From: Dongia mobilis | GTDB taxonomy: Bacteria > Pseudomonadota > Alphaproteobacteria > Dongiales > Dongiaceae | Assembly (NCBI RefSeq): GCF_004363235.1 | Contig: NZ_SNYW01000008.1 | Span: 434,001 to 498,000, forward strand | Direction of reading: 5' to 3' | Length of the DNA: 64,000 bases | In this document: in pieces, positions 11,407 through 22,303 of the stretch | Position numbering within the stretch: position 1 is the first letter of the stretch | Layout: every line of letters starts with the position of its first letter | Program-made: the position numbers and the translations under genes | The notes under the pieces: model-generated | Told to the model about the DNA's origin: nothing | Databases searched by the model: none | What the model saw: the letters and a program-made list of their open reading frames with translations, nothing else

Positions 11407-12459
11407 ATGTTCGACGAAGAGGCCAGGCTGAACCACGACGACAAGATGCGTTTCATCGCCGCGGTGATGAAGGTGGACGAGGCCGATGCAGCGCTCAAGG
11501 CCGGCGATATTGCCGGTGCACTCGCTCTCTACCGTGCCGCGATCGGGGTGTGCCCGCCCTGCCAGACGCGCGGTGATTTCCGCGTCCTTCTCGGCGGACA
11601 TCTCTTCGACCAGGGCGAGGCGGCGGCCGCGGAGGGCGAGTTCCGCGCTGCCCTCGCGGATGGCTGCGGCTACCCGCATGAGGCCCTGCGGCGCCTCGCC
11701 TTTGCCTGCGCCGCCCAGGGTGCCTTCGACGCCGCCGTGGCGGCAATGCACCGGGCGGCGAAGGAAGGCGAGGATCTGGCTTTCGCCAGCCAGGCGATCG
11801 TCGCCTTCGGACTGGCGCTGGGGCGAATCGACGAGGCGCGCTCGGTGGCGGAAGACGGGCCGGAATTGGCCGATTGCCAGCCCGAATTTCGCCGCCGGCT
11901 TGCCCTCGCCGCGGCGGAACTGGCGCTGCTGGCGGGTGACCGGGCGCGGCTGCGCGCCTCCCTCGACGCTGCTGCGGCATTCCGGGCCGAGGATGGCGCC
12001 CATCCAGGGTCTGACGAAACCCTTCGCCAGGCGGTGCTCGACCGCGTCGCCGGGTGGCTGGAACCGCGACCCGTAATCGAGGCGGCCCTTGCCGCCAATC
12101 CGCAGGACTGGGCGACCATCGCCTGGGATGTCCTTTGCGGTCGAGCCGTCCCGGCCGATCTGATGACGCGTCTCGAGCAACAGCCCTGGGGCATCCGCGC
12201 GGAATCTCTTGCGCTCTACCGGCGCCTCGCCGGCCTGCTGGCGGAACGGGCCGGCAATGACGTGGCGGCGCGGCACCATTACGACGCCGCCCGCATCGAG
12301 CCATTCACACAATGGTGCCTCGATTATCACCTGGCCGGGCTCGGCCTGGAGCGGCTGCGGCCGGAACGGCCGGGATTGGAACGGCCGGGATTGGAACGGC
12401 CGGGATCGGAGCCCTCGGAGCGGGATCCGCTGGAGGCGGAGCGGGTGCGACTGCCATGA
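11407..12459 (+). CDS. TPR-like hypothetical protein with tandem-repeat C-terminus
   Basis: The 350-residue protein is helical and Ala-rich with several TPR-like pairs (for example ALKAGDIAGALALYRAAI and HLFDQGEAAAAEGEFRAA). No signal peptide is seen, so it is probably cytoplasmic. The C-terminus carries ERPGL repeats coded by three 15-base DNA repeats. ATG 11407 is chosen because AGGA lies eight bases upstream; an in-frame ATG at 11398 overlaps that site. Its stop overlaps an ATG at 12456, suggesting an operon with the remnant ORF that follows. The function is unknown. The 183 bases upstream show no convincing promoter. Confidence 0.6.
   Translation: MFDEEARLNHDDKMRFIAAVMKVDEADAALKAGDIAGALALYRAAIGVCPPCQTRGDFRVLLGGHLFDQGEAAAAEGEFRAALADGCGYPHEALRRLAFACAAQGAFDAAVAAMHRAAKEGEDLAFASQAIVAFGLALGRIDEARSVAEDGPELADCQPEFRRRLALAAAELALLAGDRARLRASLDAAAAFRAEDGAHPGSDETLRQAVLDRVAGWLEPRPVIEAALAANPQDWATIAWDVLCGRAVPADLMTRLEQQPWGIRAESLALYRRLAGLLAERAGNDVAARHHYDAARIEPFTQWCLDYHLAGLGLERLRPERPGLERPGLERPGSEPSERDPLEAERVRLP
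12363..12407 (+). repeat. Three 15-base tandem repeats inside the TPR gene
   Basis: The unit GGAACGGCCGGGATT occurs three times in direct succession (12363-12377, 12378-12392, 12393-12407, with the last base changed). The unit is a multiple of three, so copy-number changes would lengthen or shorten the ERPGL tail without a frameshift. Confidence 0.9.
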
Positions 12460-12695
12460 TCGGGCCGGTCGAGGAGGAATCCGCGCGACCGCCTTTCCCG
12501 GCGCGATTGCAGCGCGAGCAACAGGCTCTGGGCCTCATTCTGGGCCTGCGCAGCCGCAGCCTTGCCATCTGCGTGACCGCCGCGGCGTCTTATCCCGCCT
12601 ATCTGGCCTGGTCGAGGGCGCCACGCCTATCGTCGTACTTTCTGCCGCCTCATTTGCCGAGGGCGAAGGGGCTGAAATTGGTGTCGCGGTCATAG
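12456..12695 (+). pseudogene. Probable truncated membrane-sensor N-terminus
   Basis: This 79-codon ORF starts at an ATG that overlaps the preceding TGA (ATGA), the hallmark of a coupled operon gene. The first 50 or so residues (QREQQALGLILGLRSRSLA followed by a hydrophobic stretch and YPAYLAW) resemble the N-terminal lead-in and first membrane segment of class III adenylate cyclase or similar sensor proteins. The reading then runs antisense into the end of yhhQ and stops. I read it as a gene cut off by a rearrangement near 12620-12650. A real small membrane protein is the alternative. Confidence 0.35.
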
Positions 12696-13351
12696 ACATC
12701 TATGCCTTCGGCGCGCTTCAGCCTGTTTACCACCAGATAGGTGAGCGGCGTTGCCAGCGCCTCATAGGTGATCTTGAACAGCCACTGGCTCAGCATCACC
12801 GAGAAGAGAAGATCGTTCGGCCACAATCCATAAAAGGCGATGGTCAGGAAGATCGCCGTGTCGAAGCCCTGGCCGATCACAGTCGAGCCGATCGTGCGCA
12901 TCCAGAGGTGGCGGCCCTCCATCCAGACCTTCATCTTGGCAAGGATGGTCGAGTTCATGAACTCGCCGACCAGATAGGCGGCGAAGGAGGCGGCGAGAAT
13001 GCGCGGCTGGCTGCCGAGGATCGCCTCGTAGGAAGCCTGGTCGGTCCAGTCGGGATGGGCGGGCAGCGCCTGGCCGAGGCTGATGGCGGTCACCGCGAAG
13101 ACGTTGCAGGCAAAGCCGATCCAGATCACGCGCCGCGCCCGCTTGAAGCCATAGACCTCGGTCAGGATGTCGCCGAGGATATAGGAGATCGGGAAGATAA
13201 GGTCGGCCGCTTGCAGGGGATAGTCGAAGATCAGGATCGCCTTGGCGGCGATCACGTTGGAGATCAGCAGATTGGTGACGAACAGGGCCACCACGACCAC
13301 GAACAGGGTCGAATGGCGCGTGAGGTCGGATTGCGGGCCGGTCGCGGGCAT
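12650..13351 (-). CDS. yhhQ: Queuosine precursor transporter (VUT/YhhQ family)
   Basis: YhhQ imports the queuosine precursors preQ0/preQ1 across the inner membrane. The 233-residue protein has about six hydrophobic helices and the family motifs: LFVTNLLISNVIAAK near the N-terminus, PISYILGDILTEVYG, SFAAYLVGEFMNS and TIGSTVIGQGFDTAIF. It is divergent from queA-tgt-queG, the last steps of queuosine synthesis, which strongly supports the assignment. The start is ATG 13351, with a good promoter just upstream. Its 3' end overlaps the remnant ORF on the other strand. Confidence 0.93.
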   Translation of the reverse strand: MPATGPQSDLTRHSTLFVVVVALFVTNLLISNVIAAKAILIFDYPLQAADLIFPISYILGDILTEVYGFKRARRVIWIGFACNVFAVTAISLGQALPAHPDWTDQASYEAILGSQPRILAASFAAYLVGEFMNSTILAKMKVWMEGRHLWMRTIGSTVIGQGFDTAIFLTIAFYGLWPNDLLFSVMLSQWLFKITYEALATPLTYLVVNRLKRAEGIDVYDRDTNFSPFALGK

Positions 13352-13386
13352 GGCGATGTCTCGGAAAATGGGCGGATTTTGGCGGG

Positions 13387-13415
13387 GTTATAGACCCATG
13401 GGGCAGGGCCAGCAA
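13387..13415 (-). promoter_or_regulatory. Sigma-70-type promoter for yhhQ
   Basis: Reading the minus strand, TTGCTG (13415-13410) is followed after exactly 17 bases by TATAAC (13392-13387). The -10 box is 35 bases before the yhhQ ATG. It lies in the 123-base gap shared with queA. I looked for a preQ1 riboswitch in this leader and did not see one. Confidence 0.55.
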
Positions 13416-13474
13416 GGCCGGGCACTGCATGGCGCCATGCTTGCCGCAGGCAGGCGACCGGATCACGGCGGACC

Positions 13475-14605
13475 ATGACAAGTGGGCAGGAGAAAGCTAA
13501 AACCCCGGCCATGACCGGTCCCCGAACTCCGTTAACCTTATCCGATTTCGATTTCGCGCTGCCCCCGGAGCGGGTAGCGCTCTATCCGGCGAACCCCCGC
13601 GATTCCGCGCGCCTGCTCTATGTTCCGGCGGTGCCCAGCGGCGTGGGCGATGGTTTCGGTGATTTCCGGGTTCGCGACCTGCCCGGGCTGCTGCAGGCAG
13701 GCGATCTCCTCATCAGCAACGACACACGGGTCATTCCGGCGCAGCTGGCGGGGAAACGGGGCACGGCCGGGATCGAGGTGACGCTGATCGAGGATGCACG
13801 GGTCCGGGATGCCCGGGCGGCTGATGCCGTGCGCTGGTGGGCCTTTGCCAAGCCGGGGAAGAAGCTGAAACCCGGCGATACCGTGACCTTCGGTGAAAAT
13901 TTTGCGGCGACGGTTGTCGAGAAGAAGCCGGAAGGCGAGATACTGTTCGATTTCGGCAGCGACCCCGTTGCCTTCCAGGCCAACCTCGCGCGCTTCGGCG
14001 CCATGCCGCTGCCGCCCTATATCCGGAAATCCCGCGCCGTTGGCAGCGCCGATGCCAGCGACTACCAGACCATTTTCGCCGCGCGCGACGGGGCGGTGGC
14101 GGCGCCCACGGCGGGTCTGCATTTTACCCCCGAGTTGCTGGCGGCCCTCGAGCGGCGCGGCGTCGAGCAGCATCGCGTCACCCTGCATGTGGGCGCCGGC
14201 ACCTTCCTGCCGGTCAAGGTGGAGAATATCGCCGAACATCGCATGCATGCCGAATATGGCGAGGTGAGTGCCGCAACCGCCGATGCCGTCAACCGCGCCC
14301 GGGCCGAGGGCCGGCGAATCGTCGCAATCGGCACCACATCATTGCGCATCCTCGAAAGCGCCGCGAAAGACGGCCGCCTTTTGCCCTTCGCCGGCGCGAC
14401 CGATATCTTCATCACGCCCGGCTACCGGTTCCAGATCGTGGATTTGCTTATGACCAATTTCCATCTGCCCAAATCCACTCTCTTCATGCTGGTCGCGGCC
14501 TTTGCCGGCCTGGAGCGCATGCGCGCGGCCTATGCCCATGCCATCGCCGGCAGCTATCGCTTCTTCTCCTATGGCGATGCCAGTTTGCTGGAGTGCCGCC
14601 GATGA
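13475..14605 (+). CDS. queA: S-adenosylmethionine:tRNA ribosyltransferase-isomerase
   Basis: QueA transfers and rearranges the ribosyl group of SAM onto preQ1 in tRNA, giving epoxyqueuosine. The protein (376 residues from ATG 13475) has family motifs [45 protein letters not shown] and [12 protein letters not shown], and ends with [16 protein letters not shown] 13511 is an equally plausible start (364 residues) and would remove a Lys/Gln-rich lead. The stop overlaps the tgt start as ATGA, so translation is coupled. It acts after Tgt, although it is coded first. Confidence 0.96.
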   Translation: MTSGQEKAKTPAMTGPRTPLTLSDFDFALPPERVALYPANPRDSARLLYVPAVPSGVGDGFGDFRVRDLPGLLQAGDLLISNDTRVIPAQLAGKRGTAGIEVTLIEDARVRDARAADAVRWWAFAKPGKKLKPGDTVTFGENFAATVVEKKPEGEILFDFGSDPVAFQANLARFGAMPLPPYIRKSRAVGSADASDYQTIFAARDGAVAAPTAGLHFTPELLAALERRGVEQHRVTLHVGAGTFLPVKVENIAEHRMHAEYGEVSAATADAVNRARAEGRRIVAIGTTSLRILESAAKDGRLLPFAGATDIFITPGYRFQIVDLLMTNFHLPKSTLFMLVAAFAGLERMRAAYAHAIAGSYRFFSYGDASLLECRR

Positions 14606-15723
14606 GCGGCCGGTTCGATCTTCTTGCCACCGACGGCAAGGCGCGGCGCGGTCGCATCCACACCGCCCATGGCATCGTCAACACGCCGGCCTTCATGCCG
14701 GTGGGGACGGCCGGCACGGTAAAGGCGATGCTGCCGGAATCGGTGAAGGCAACCGGGGCCGAGATCGTGCTGGGCAATACCTATCACCTGATGCTGCGCC
14801 CCGGTGCCGAGCGCGTCGCCTCCTTTGGCGGCCTCCATAAATTCATGAACTGGCCGGGACCGATCTTGACTGATAGCGGCGGCTTCCAGGCGATGTCGCT
14901 TTCCGATCTCAGGAAGATCAGCGAACAGGGCGTCGAATTCCGCTCGCATATCGACGGCTCGAAGCACATGCTGACACCCGAGCGCTCGATCGAAATTCAG
15001 GACCTCCTGGATTCCAACATCACCATGGTGCTGGACGAATGCACACCCTTTCCGGCAACTCCCGAACAGGCGGCGGAATCGATGCGCCGCTCGATGCGCT
15101 GGGCGGCGCGCTGCCGGGAGGCGTTCCGCGACCGCGACGGCTATCTGCTGTTCGGCATTGTCCAGGGCGGCATCTATCCGAATCTGCGCCGGGAATCGGC
15201 TGAAGCGCTGGTCCGGATCGGCTTCGACGGCTATGCCATCGGCGGCCTTGCCATCGGCGAGGGCCAGCAGCAGATGTTCGGCGTACTCGACTACACGCCG
15301 GATCTCCTGCCCCGTGAAAAGCCCCGCTATCTGATGGGCGTCGGCAAGCCCGGCGACATCGTCGGTGCCGTCGCCCGCGGTATCGACATGTTCGATTGCG
15401 TGATGCCGACGCGCTCCGGCCGCACCGGCCTAGCACATACCCGCTATGGCGACATCAATATGCGGAATGCCCGCCACGCCAGCGACGACCGCCCGATCGA
15501 TCCCAAATGCGCCTGCCCGGCCTGCAGCGCCTATGTGCGCGGCTATATCCACCATCTGATGAAGACCAAGGAGATCCTGGGGGCGATGCTGCTGACCTGG
15601 CACAACCTCCATTATTATCAGGAGTTGATGCAGGGAATGCGCGCGGCGATCGAGCAAGGCAGGCTCGCCGATTTCATTGCCGAGTTCGAGCGCGGGCAGG
15701 CCCTGGGGGACCTGCCGGGCTAG
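14602..15723 (+). CDS. tgt: tRNA-guanine transglycosylase
   Basis: Tgt swaps guanine-34 of Asn, Asp, His and Tyr tRNAs for preQ1. The 373-residue protein has the base-exchange residues D91 (in DSGGFQ) and nucleophile D265 (in FDCVMPTR). The zinc site C303, C305, C308, H334 has exactly the spacing of the well-studied bacterial enzyme. ATG 14602 is preferred over GTG 14593 because it overlaps the queA stop and has GGAG eight bases upstream. QueG follows after ten bases. Confidence 0.97.
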   Translation: MSGRFDLLATDGKARRGRIHTAHGIVNTPAFMPVGTAGTVKAMLPESVKATGAEIVLGNTYHLMLRPGAERVASFGGLHKFMNWPGPILTDSGGFQAMSLSDLRKISEQGVEFRSHIDGSKHMLTPERSIEIQDLLDSNITMVLDECTPFPATPEQAAESMRRSMRWAARCREAFRDRDGYLLFGIVQGGIYPNLRRESAEALVRIGFDGYAIGGLAIGEGQQQMFGVLDYTPDLLPREKPRYLMGVGKPGDIVGAVARGIDMFDCVMPTRSGRTGLAHTRYGDINMRNARHASDDRPIDPKCACPACSAYVRGYIHHLMKTKEILGAMLLTWHNLHYYQELMQGMRAAIEQGRLADFIAEFERGQALGDLPG

Positions 15724-15733
15724 GAGGAAGGGC

Positions 15734-16879
<1,146 letters not shown>

Positions 16880-16984
16880 TGCCTCGCCAGGTTCATTTGT
16901 AAAGCTTCCAGATTCAAGGGGATGTCGTTGCCGCCATGGGCAAAAACATGATCTGACAAAGGCTCGGTCGAGCGATCGCGGCAA

Positions 16985-17014
16985 TTGACGGCATAAACTA
17001 TCCTTTCCTATTCT
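16985..17014 (+). promoter_or_regulatory. Sigma-70-type promoter upstream of cfa
   Basis: TTGACG (16985-16990) and TATTCT (17009-17014) are separated by 18 bases, in an unusually A/T-rich patch of the 214-base gap after queG. The -10 box is 79 bases before the preferred cfa start. Confidence 0.5.
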
Positions 17015-17093
17015 TAACCACGTTGAGAGCTGCAAAATCACCAGAGCCGGTCTCTCGGGGATGGGAGCGAAGCCGGCTTCGAAGGGGGCAGGC

Positions 17094-18341
17094 ATGTTCG
17101 CGCGATTGTTGCGGGCCGGCATCCGGACCGGTCGGATCTCCGTCATCGACCACCTTGGGCGGCGCCAGGATTTCGGCAGTGGATCGCCCGCCGTTACCCT
17201 GCGGCTGCACGACCCGAAGGTCTCGATGGAAATGGGGCTCAATCCCTGGCTGAAGGTGGGCGAGGCCTATATGGATGGCCGCCTCACCATCGAAGAGGGG
17301 TCGCTCTACAATCTCATCGAGATCGGCATGGTCAATACCAGCGGTCTCATGGGCGCCAAGATGCAGCGCGTGATGGGCGTCTTCAACAAATTGCTGCGTT
17401 GGTGGCACCAGCACAACCCTGTCGGCCTGGCGCAGCGCAATGTCGCGCATCACTACGACCTGTCGCGCCAGCTGTTCGAGCTCTTTCTCGACGAGAGCAT
17501 GCAGTATTCCTGCGCCTATTTTCAGCGTCCGGAGGCGAGCCTTGCCGAGGCACAGCAGGCCAAGATGCGCCATATCGCCTCCAAGCTGCTGCTGGAGCCG
17601 GGACAGAAGGTGCTCGATATCGGCTGCGGCTGGGGCGGGCTCGGCATCTATCTCGCCAAGACGGCCGGCGTGAAGGTCACGGGCGTCACCCTTTCCAGGG
17701 AACAGCACGAGGTTGCCTGCCAGCGTGTGAAGGCGGCGGGTTTGGAAGGCCAGGTCGAGTTCAAGCTGCAGGACTACCGCCTGGAGCCGGACCGCTTCGA
17801 CCGCATCGTCTCGGTTGGCATGTTCGAGCATGTGGGCCTGAAGCACTTCCCGGAGTTCTTCGGCAAGGTCGAGGAATTGCTGGTCGAGGGCGGCGTCGCC
17901 CTGCTGCATGCGATCGGTCGGCGTGACGGCCCCGGCCACACCAATCCGTGGCTCCGGAAATACATCTTCCCCGGCGGCTATTCACCGGCCCTCTCGGAGG
18001 TGCTGCCGGTGATCGAGCGCACCGGACTGTGGGTCACCGATATCGAGATCCTGCGCCTGCACTATGCCGAGACGCTGCGTTGCTGGCGCGAGAACTTCAA
18101 CCGCAACCGCGACAAGATCCGCGCCCTCTATGACGAGCGCTTCTGCCGCATGTGGGAATTCTACCTGATCGGCAGCGAGGTCTCGTTCCGCTATGATTAC
18201 AACATGGTCTTCCAGATCCAGATGAGCCGCGGCATCAAGGCGGTGCCGATCACCCGCGACTACATGTTCGACTGGGAGCGCCAGGAAGCGGCGGCGCCGA
18301 AGGCGAAGATCGCCTGGAAGAGCGGCGAGGCAGCGGAATAG
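17094..18341 (+). CDS. cfa: Cyclopropane-fatty-acyl-phospholipid synthase
   Basis: The enzyme adds a methylene group from SAM to unsaturated membrane acyl chains, usually in stationary phase or stress. The 415-residue protein has the N-terminal lipid-binding part (NPWLKVGEAYMDGRL), NVAHHYDLSRQLFELFLD, the SAM motif VLDIGCGWGGLG, and SVGMFEHVGLKHFPEFF. The C-terminal half has YIFPGGYSPAL and LRLHYAETLRCWRENF. ATG 17094 has AGGGGG six bases upstream; ATG 17061 would add 11 residues. It ends 34 bases before a convergent histidine kinase gene. Confidence 0.95.
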   Translation: MFARLLRAGIRTGRISVIDHLGRRQDFGSGSPAVTLRLHDPKVSMEMGLNPWLKVGEAYMDGRLTIEEGSLYNLIEIGMVNTSGLMGAKMQRVMGVFNKLLRWWHQHNPVGLAQRNVAHHYDLSRQLFELFLDESMQYSCAYFQRPEASLAEAQQAKMRHIASKLLLEPGQKVLDIGCGWGGLGIYLAKTAGVKVTGVTLSREQHEVACQRVKAAGLEGQVEFKLQDYRLEPDRFDRIVSVGMFEHVGLKHFPEFFGKVEELLVEGGVALLHAIGRRDGPGHTNPWLRKYIFPGGYSPALSEVLPVIERTGLWVTDIEILRLHYAETLRCWRENFNRNRDKIRALYDERFCRMWEFYLIGSEVSFRYDYNMVFQIQMSRGIKAVPITRDYMFDWERQEAAAPKAKIAWKSGEAAE

Positions 18342-18375
18342 GCCAGGCCCTGCCTTAACCCGCCTGGACGCAGGA

Positions 18376-19686
<1,311 letters not shown>

Positions 19687-19919
19687 TGCGTCGTACTGCC
19701 CCCGCCCACACGCCCGCGTTACCGCGCCGGCTTGCCGGCGCGCCCCAGGCGATCTTCGGATGCAACAAACATGCAGCGGGAAAGGCGCTGGGCTCTTCCC
19801 GGCGGTCTGCCGTCGCTCTCCGGTTGGGGACTTCACTAAGCCATGACGCACCGATCAACAAGCGTCGAGAATGGTGAATAAATCGTAAAACTCGCGCAAG
19901 ACGTGTTAACGAATTGCCG

Positions 19920-21314
19920 TCAGGACGCCGAGGAGCCCGGATCGGCCGGCAGCAGTACCCGAACGCGCAAGCCGCGCACGGCCTCCCCCGCGTCCTTGCG
20001 ATTCTGCAGTTCGATCGTGCCTCCCTGGGCCAGAATCGCTGCCCGGGCGATGGCGAGGCCAAGGCCGGTCCCGCCCGAGTTCCGGTTACGCGACTGTTCC
20101 AGCCGATAGAAGGGATGGAAGACCCGTTCCATCTCGCCTTCCGGTATGCCGGGTCCGTCATCCTCGATGAGGATCTCGAACGCCTGTCCCTTGCGCGACA
20201 GCGCAATGGCGGCGCGGGCGCCGTAATGGATGGCATTGTCGATCAGATTGCCGAGCGCGCGCTTCAGCGCCAGTCGCTGGCAAATCGTCATCCACGGGCC
20301 GTCACCGGCAATGTCGAGTGTGGCGGCCGACTGGTGTTCCGCGGCTTCCCGCAGCAGAGCGCGCAGGTCGATTGCCGCCGCCGGCTCCGGATTGCCTTCC
20401 GCGCGGGCAAAGGCCAGGGTGGCGCCGATCATCGTCTCCATCTCGTCGAGATCGGCCAGCATCTTTTGGCGCAGCTCGTTATCGGCCATGAATTCGGCGC
20501 GCAGGCGCAGTCGCGTGATCGGCGTCTTCAGGTCATGCGAGATGGCGGCAATCATCTGCAGCCGGTCCTCGATCAGGCGCGCGATCCGTGCCTGCATGGC
20601 ATTGAAGGCGCTGGCGGCGCGGCGCAACTCGCCGACACCCTGTTCCGGCAGCCGTTCACCGCCCTGGCGGACCAGGCGGCCGCCGGCATCGACCCCGGCA
20701 CGGCCGAGGGATTCCGCCGCGCGCGTCAGCCGATTCAGCGGCCGCATCAGTCGCAGCACGGCATAAAGACAGAGCCCGAGCACGGCGACGACGCTGCCGA
20801 TCGTGAGGCCGATCAGCTGCGGGCTGGCCCATGGCAGATCGGCCACCATGGGGAACTCGAAATTAAGCCAGCTGTCATCGGCAAGCCGGATCGCCACCCG
20901 GACCGGGACGACGGCGCGGGCTGCATGGCGAGCCTCGATGATCCCGGCTCCCACCCTGATCTCGCGCCAGGCAACGCGCTGCAGCCGGTCCGCCAGTGCC
21001 GTGGCCAGCGGTACGAGGTCGCGCGGTGGCTGCGGCTGCGCCACCAGCGGCTCGGGCCCGACGCGGACATCGAGTGAGGGCCCGCTCATCGCGTCGGCGA
21101 CACCTCGCCGCAGGATCGGTGCGGTGTGGTCGAGAAAGGTGGCCAGGGCGGCGATGCGCTCTGCGGCACGCTGATCCTCGAGGCGCAGCAGCACTTCGTT
21201 GCGGTTGATATTGTGGAGTAGGACGGTGACTGCTTGCGAGGCCAGCACGGCGGTTACCAGGATCAGCAGCAGCCAGGCGAGAATCGAATCTGGAACGAAG
21301 CGGCGCAGGTTCAT
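19920..21314 (-). CDS. EnvZ-type sensor histidine kinase
   Basis: The 464-residue membrane kinase has a first helix near residues 11-33, a periplasmic region of about 130 residues, a second helix near 168-188, and a HAMP linker. H260 lies in AISHDLKTPITRLRL. The ATPase part has NLIDNAIHYG, EDDGPGIPEG, FYRLEQSRN and GGTGLGLAIA. Its ATG overlaps the stop of the response-regulator gene (ATGA at 21311-21314), so the two are translated together. Because degP is divergent, an envelope-stress role like that of CpxA or RstB is likely but inferred. Confidence 0.9.
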   Translation of the reverse strand: MNLRRFVPDSILAWLLLILVTAVLASQAVTVLLHNINRNEVLLRLEDQRAAERIAALATFLDHTAPILRRGVADAMSGPSLDVRVGPEPLVAQPQPPRDLVPLATALADRLQRVAWREIRVGAGIIEARHAARAVVPVRVAIRLADDSWLNFEFPMVADLPWASPQLIGLTIGSVVAVLGLCLYAVLRLMRPLNRLTRAAESLGRAGVDAGGRLVRQGGERLPEQGVGELRRAASAFNAMQARIARLIEDRLQMIAAISHDLKTPITRLRLRAEFMADNELRQKMLADLDEMETMIGATLAFARAEGNPEPAAAIDLRALLREAAEHQSAATLDIAGDGPWMTICQRLALKRALGNLIDNAIHYGARAAIALSRKGQAFEILIEDDGPGIPEGEMERVFHPFYRLEQSRNRNSGGTGLGLAIARAAILAQGGTIELQNRKDAGEAVRGLRVRVLLPADPGSSAS

Positions 21315-22072
21315 GATGCCGCCGCGGCTTCGACCCGGCTGACGGCGGCGGCGAAGAGATAGCCCTCGCCGCGCACGGTGGTGATCAGCTGCGGGTCGCC
21401 CGGGTCCACCTCGATCTTGCGCCGCAGGCGGCCGATCTGCACATCGATGGCGCGATCGAAGGGCTGCGCGGCACGGCCGCGCGTCAGGTCCAGCAGCTGA
21501 TCGCGGCTGAGCACACGGCGTGGCCGCTCGGCCATTGCCACAAGCAGGTCAAATTCGCCGCTGGAAAGGTCGACCGGTCCAGCCGGCCCCACCACCCGGC
21601 GCGCGCCAAGCTCGATCCGCCAGGCACCGCCATCGGGCGCCGTGAACTGCAGCTCGGTGCCGCCACCCGCGACCGGTGCCGCTTCGCCACCGCGCCGCCG
21701 CAGCACGGCGCGGATCCGGGCCAGCAATTCCCGCGGATTGAAGGGCTTGGGCAGATAATCGTCGGCCCCCATCTCCAGCCCGACGATGCGGTCGGTCTCG
21801 TCGCCGGCAGCCGTCAGCATGATGATCGGTATCAGCCGGTTGGGCCCGCCCTCGGCCCGCAACTGAGCGCAAAGGGAAAGACCGGTCTCGCCGGGCAGCA
21901 TGATGTCGAGGACGATGAGGTCGATGCGGGCATCGCCCAGCACGCGGCGCATCTCGCGCCCGTCGGCGGCCGTGCTGGCGCGCAACCCGTGCTTCTGCAG
22001 GAAGCGCGAGAGCAGGTCGCGAATCTCGCGGTCGTCATCGACCACCAGGATATGGGGCGTCTTGTCGGTCAC
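21311..22072 (-). CDS. OmpR-family response regulator
   Basis: The 253-residue regulator has a receiver domain (phospho-acceptor D56 in LIVLDIMLPGETG, K in LPKPFNPREL) and an OmpR/PhoB winged helix ending in DVQIGRLRRKIE and VRGEGYLFA. The start is GTG 22072: the open frame continues upstream to 22291, but that part crosses the regulatory region. It is the first gene of a two-gene operon with the kinase and is divergent from degP across 231 bases that carry candidate binding sites. Confidence 0.92.
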   Translation of the reverse strand: MTDKTPHILVVDDDREIRDLLSRFLQKHGLRASTAADGREMRRVLGDARIDLIVLDIMLPGETGLSLCAQLRAEGGPNRLIPIIMLTAAGDETDRIVGLEMGADDYLPKPFNPRELLARIRAVLRRRGGEAAPVAGGGTELQFTAPDGGAWRIELGARRVVGPAGPVDLSSGEFDLLVAMAERPRRVLSRDQLLDLTRGRAAQPFDRAIDVQIGRLRRKIEVDPGDPQLITTVRGEGYLFAAAVSRVEAAAAS

Positions 22073-22103
22073 GTCTCGTCGCCGGAATTTGGCCGGAAAA
22101 ATG

Positions 22104-22121
22104 CATTGCGCCACTGCAATG
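22104..22121. promoter_or_regulatory. Inverted repeat upstream of the response regulator
   Basis: CATTGC (22104-22109) and GCAATG (22116-22121) are perfect inverted repeats six bases apart. On the minus strand they fall between TTGGCA and CATTTT, a weak -35/-10 pair with 18-base spacing, so the site could be an operator over the promoter. A GC hairpin (GCGCGC, 22128-22133 and 22138-22143) lies next to it. Confidence 0.4.
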
Positions 22122-22155
22122 TGCCAAGCGCGCGTCGGCGCGCACTTCCTATTTG

Positions 22156-22171
22156 GTAACAGAACGTAACA
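22156..22171. promoter_or_regulatory. Phased GTAACA direct repeat (candidate OmpR-type box)
   Basis: GTAACA occurs at 22156-22161 and 22166-22171, a 10-base period, one helical turn. OmpR-family dimers bind such head-to-tail half-sites. It lies between an OmpR-type regulator gene and degP, so autoregulation and degP control are both plausible. Confidence 0.5.
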
Positions 22172-22259
22172 AGGCAAGGCCCGGTCATGATCCGTTGCCA
22201 AACAGGGGGCGGGCCGACATTTCGCCGTGGCCGGCCCGGCCCAATATCGGTGCCAGAGG

Positions 22260-22276
22260 GGATACCGATCGTATCC
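22260..22276. promoter_or_regulatory. Inverted repeat in the degP leader
   Basis: GGATAC (22260-22265) and GTATCC (22271-22276) form a perfect inverted repeat around CGATC, ending 27 bases before the degP ATG. It may be an operator or an mRNA hairpin close to the ribosome-binding site. Confidence 0.4.
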
Positions 22277-22303
22277 GCCCATAGAGCCCAAGGGAGAACC
22301 GAC

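Noticed and set aside
12209-13393. 394-codon plus-strand open frame
   Set aside because: It runs antisense through all of yhhQ and out of frame through the TPR gene; the composition is not protein-like.
13352-13474. PreQ1 riboswitch between yhhQ and queA
   Set aside because: The gap lacks the conserved preQ1 aptamer elements on either strand and is explained by a plain promoter for yhhQ.
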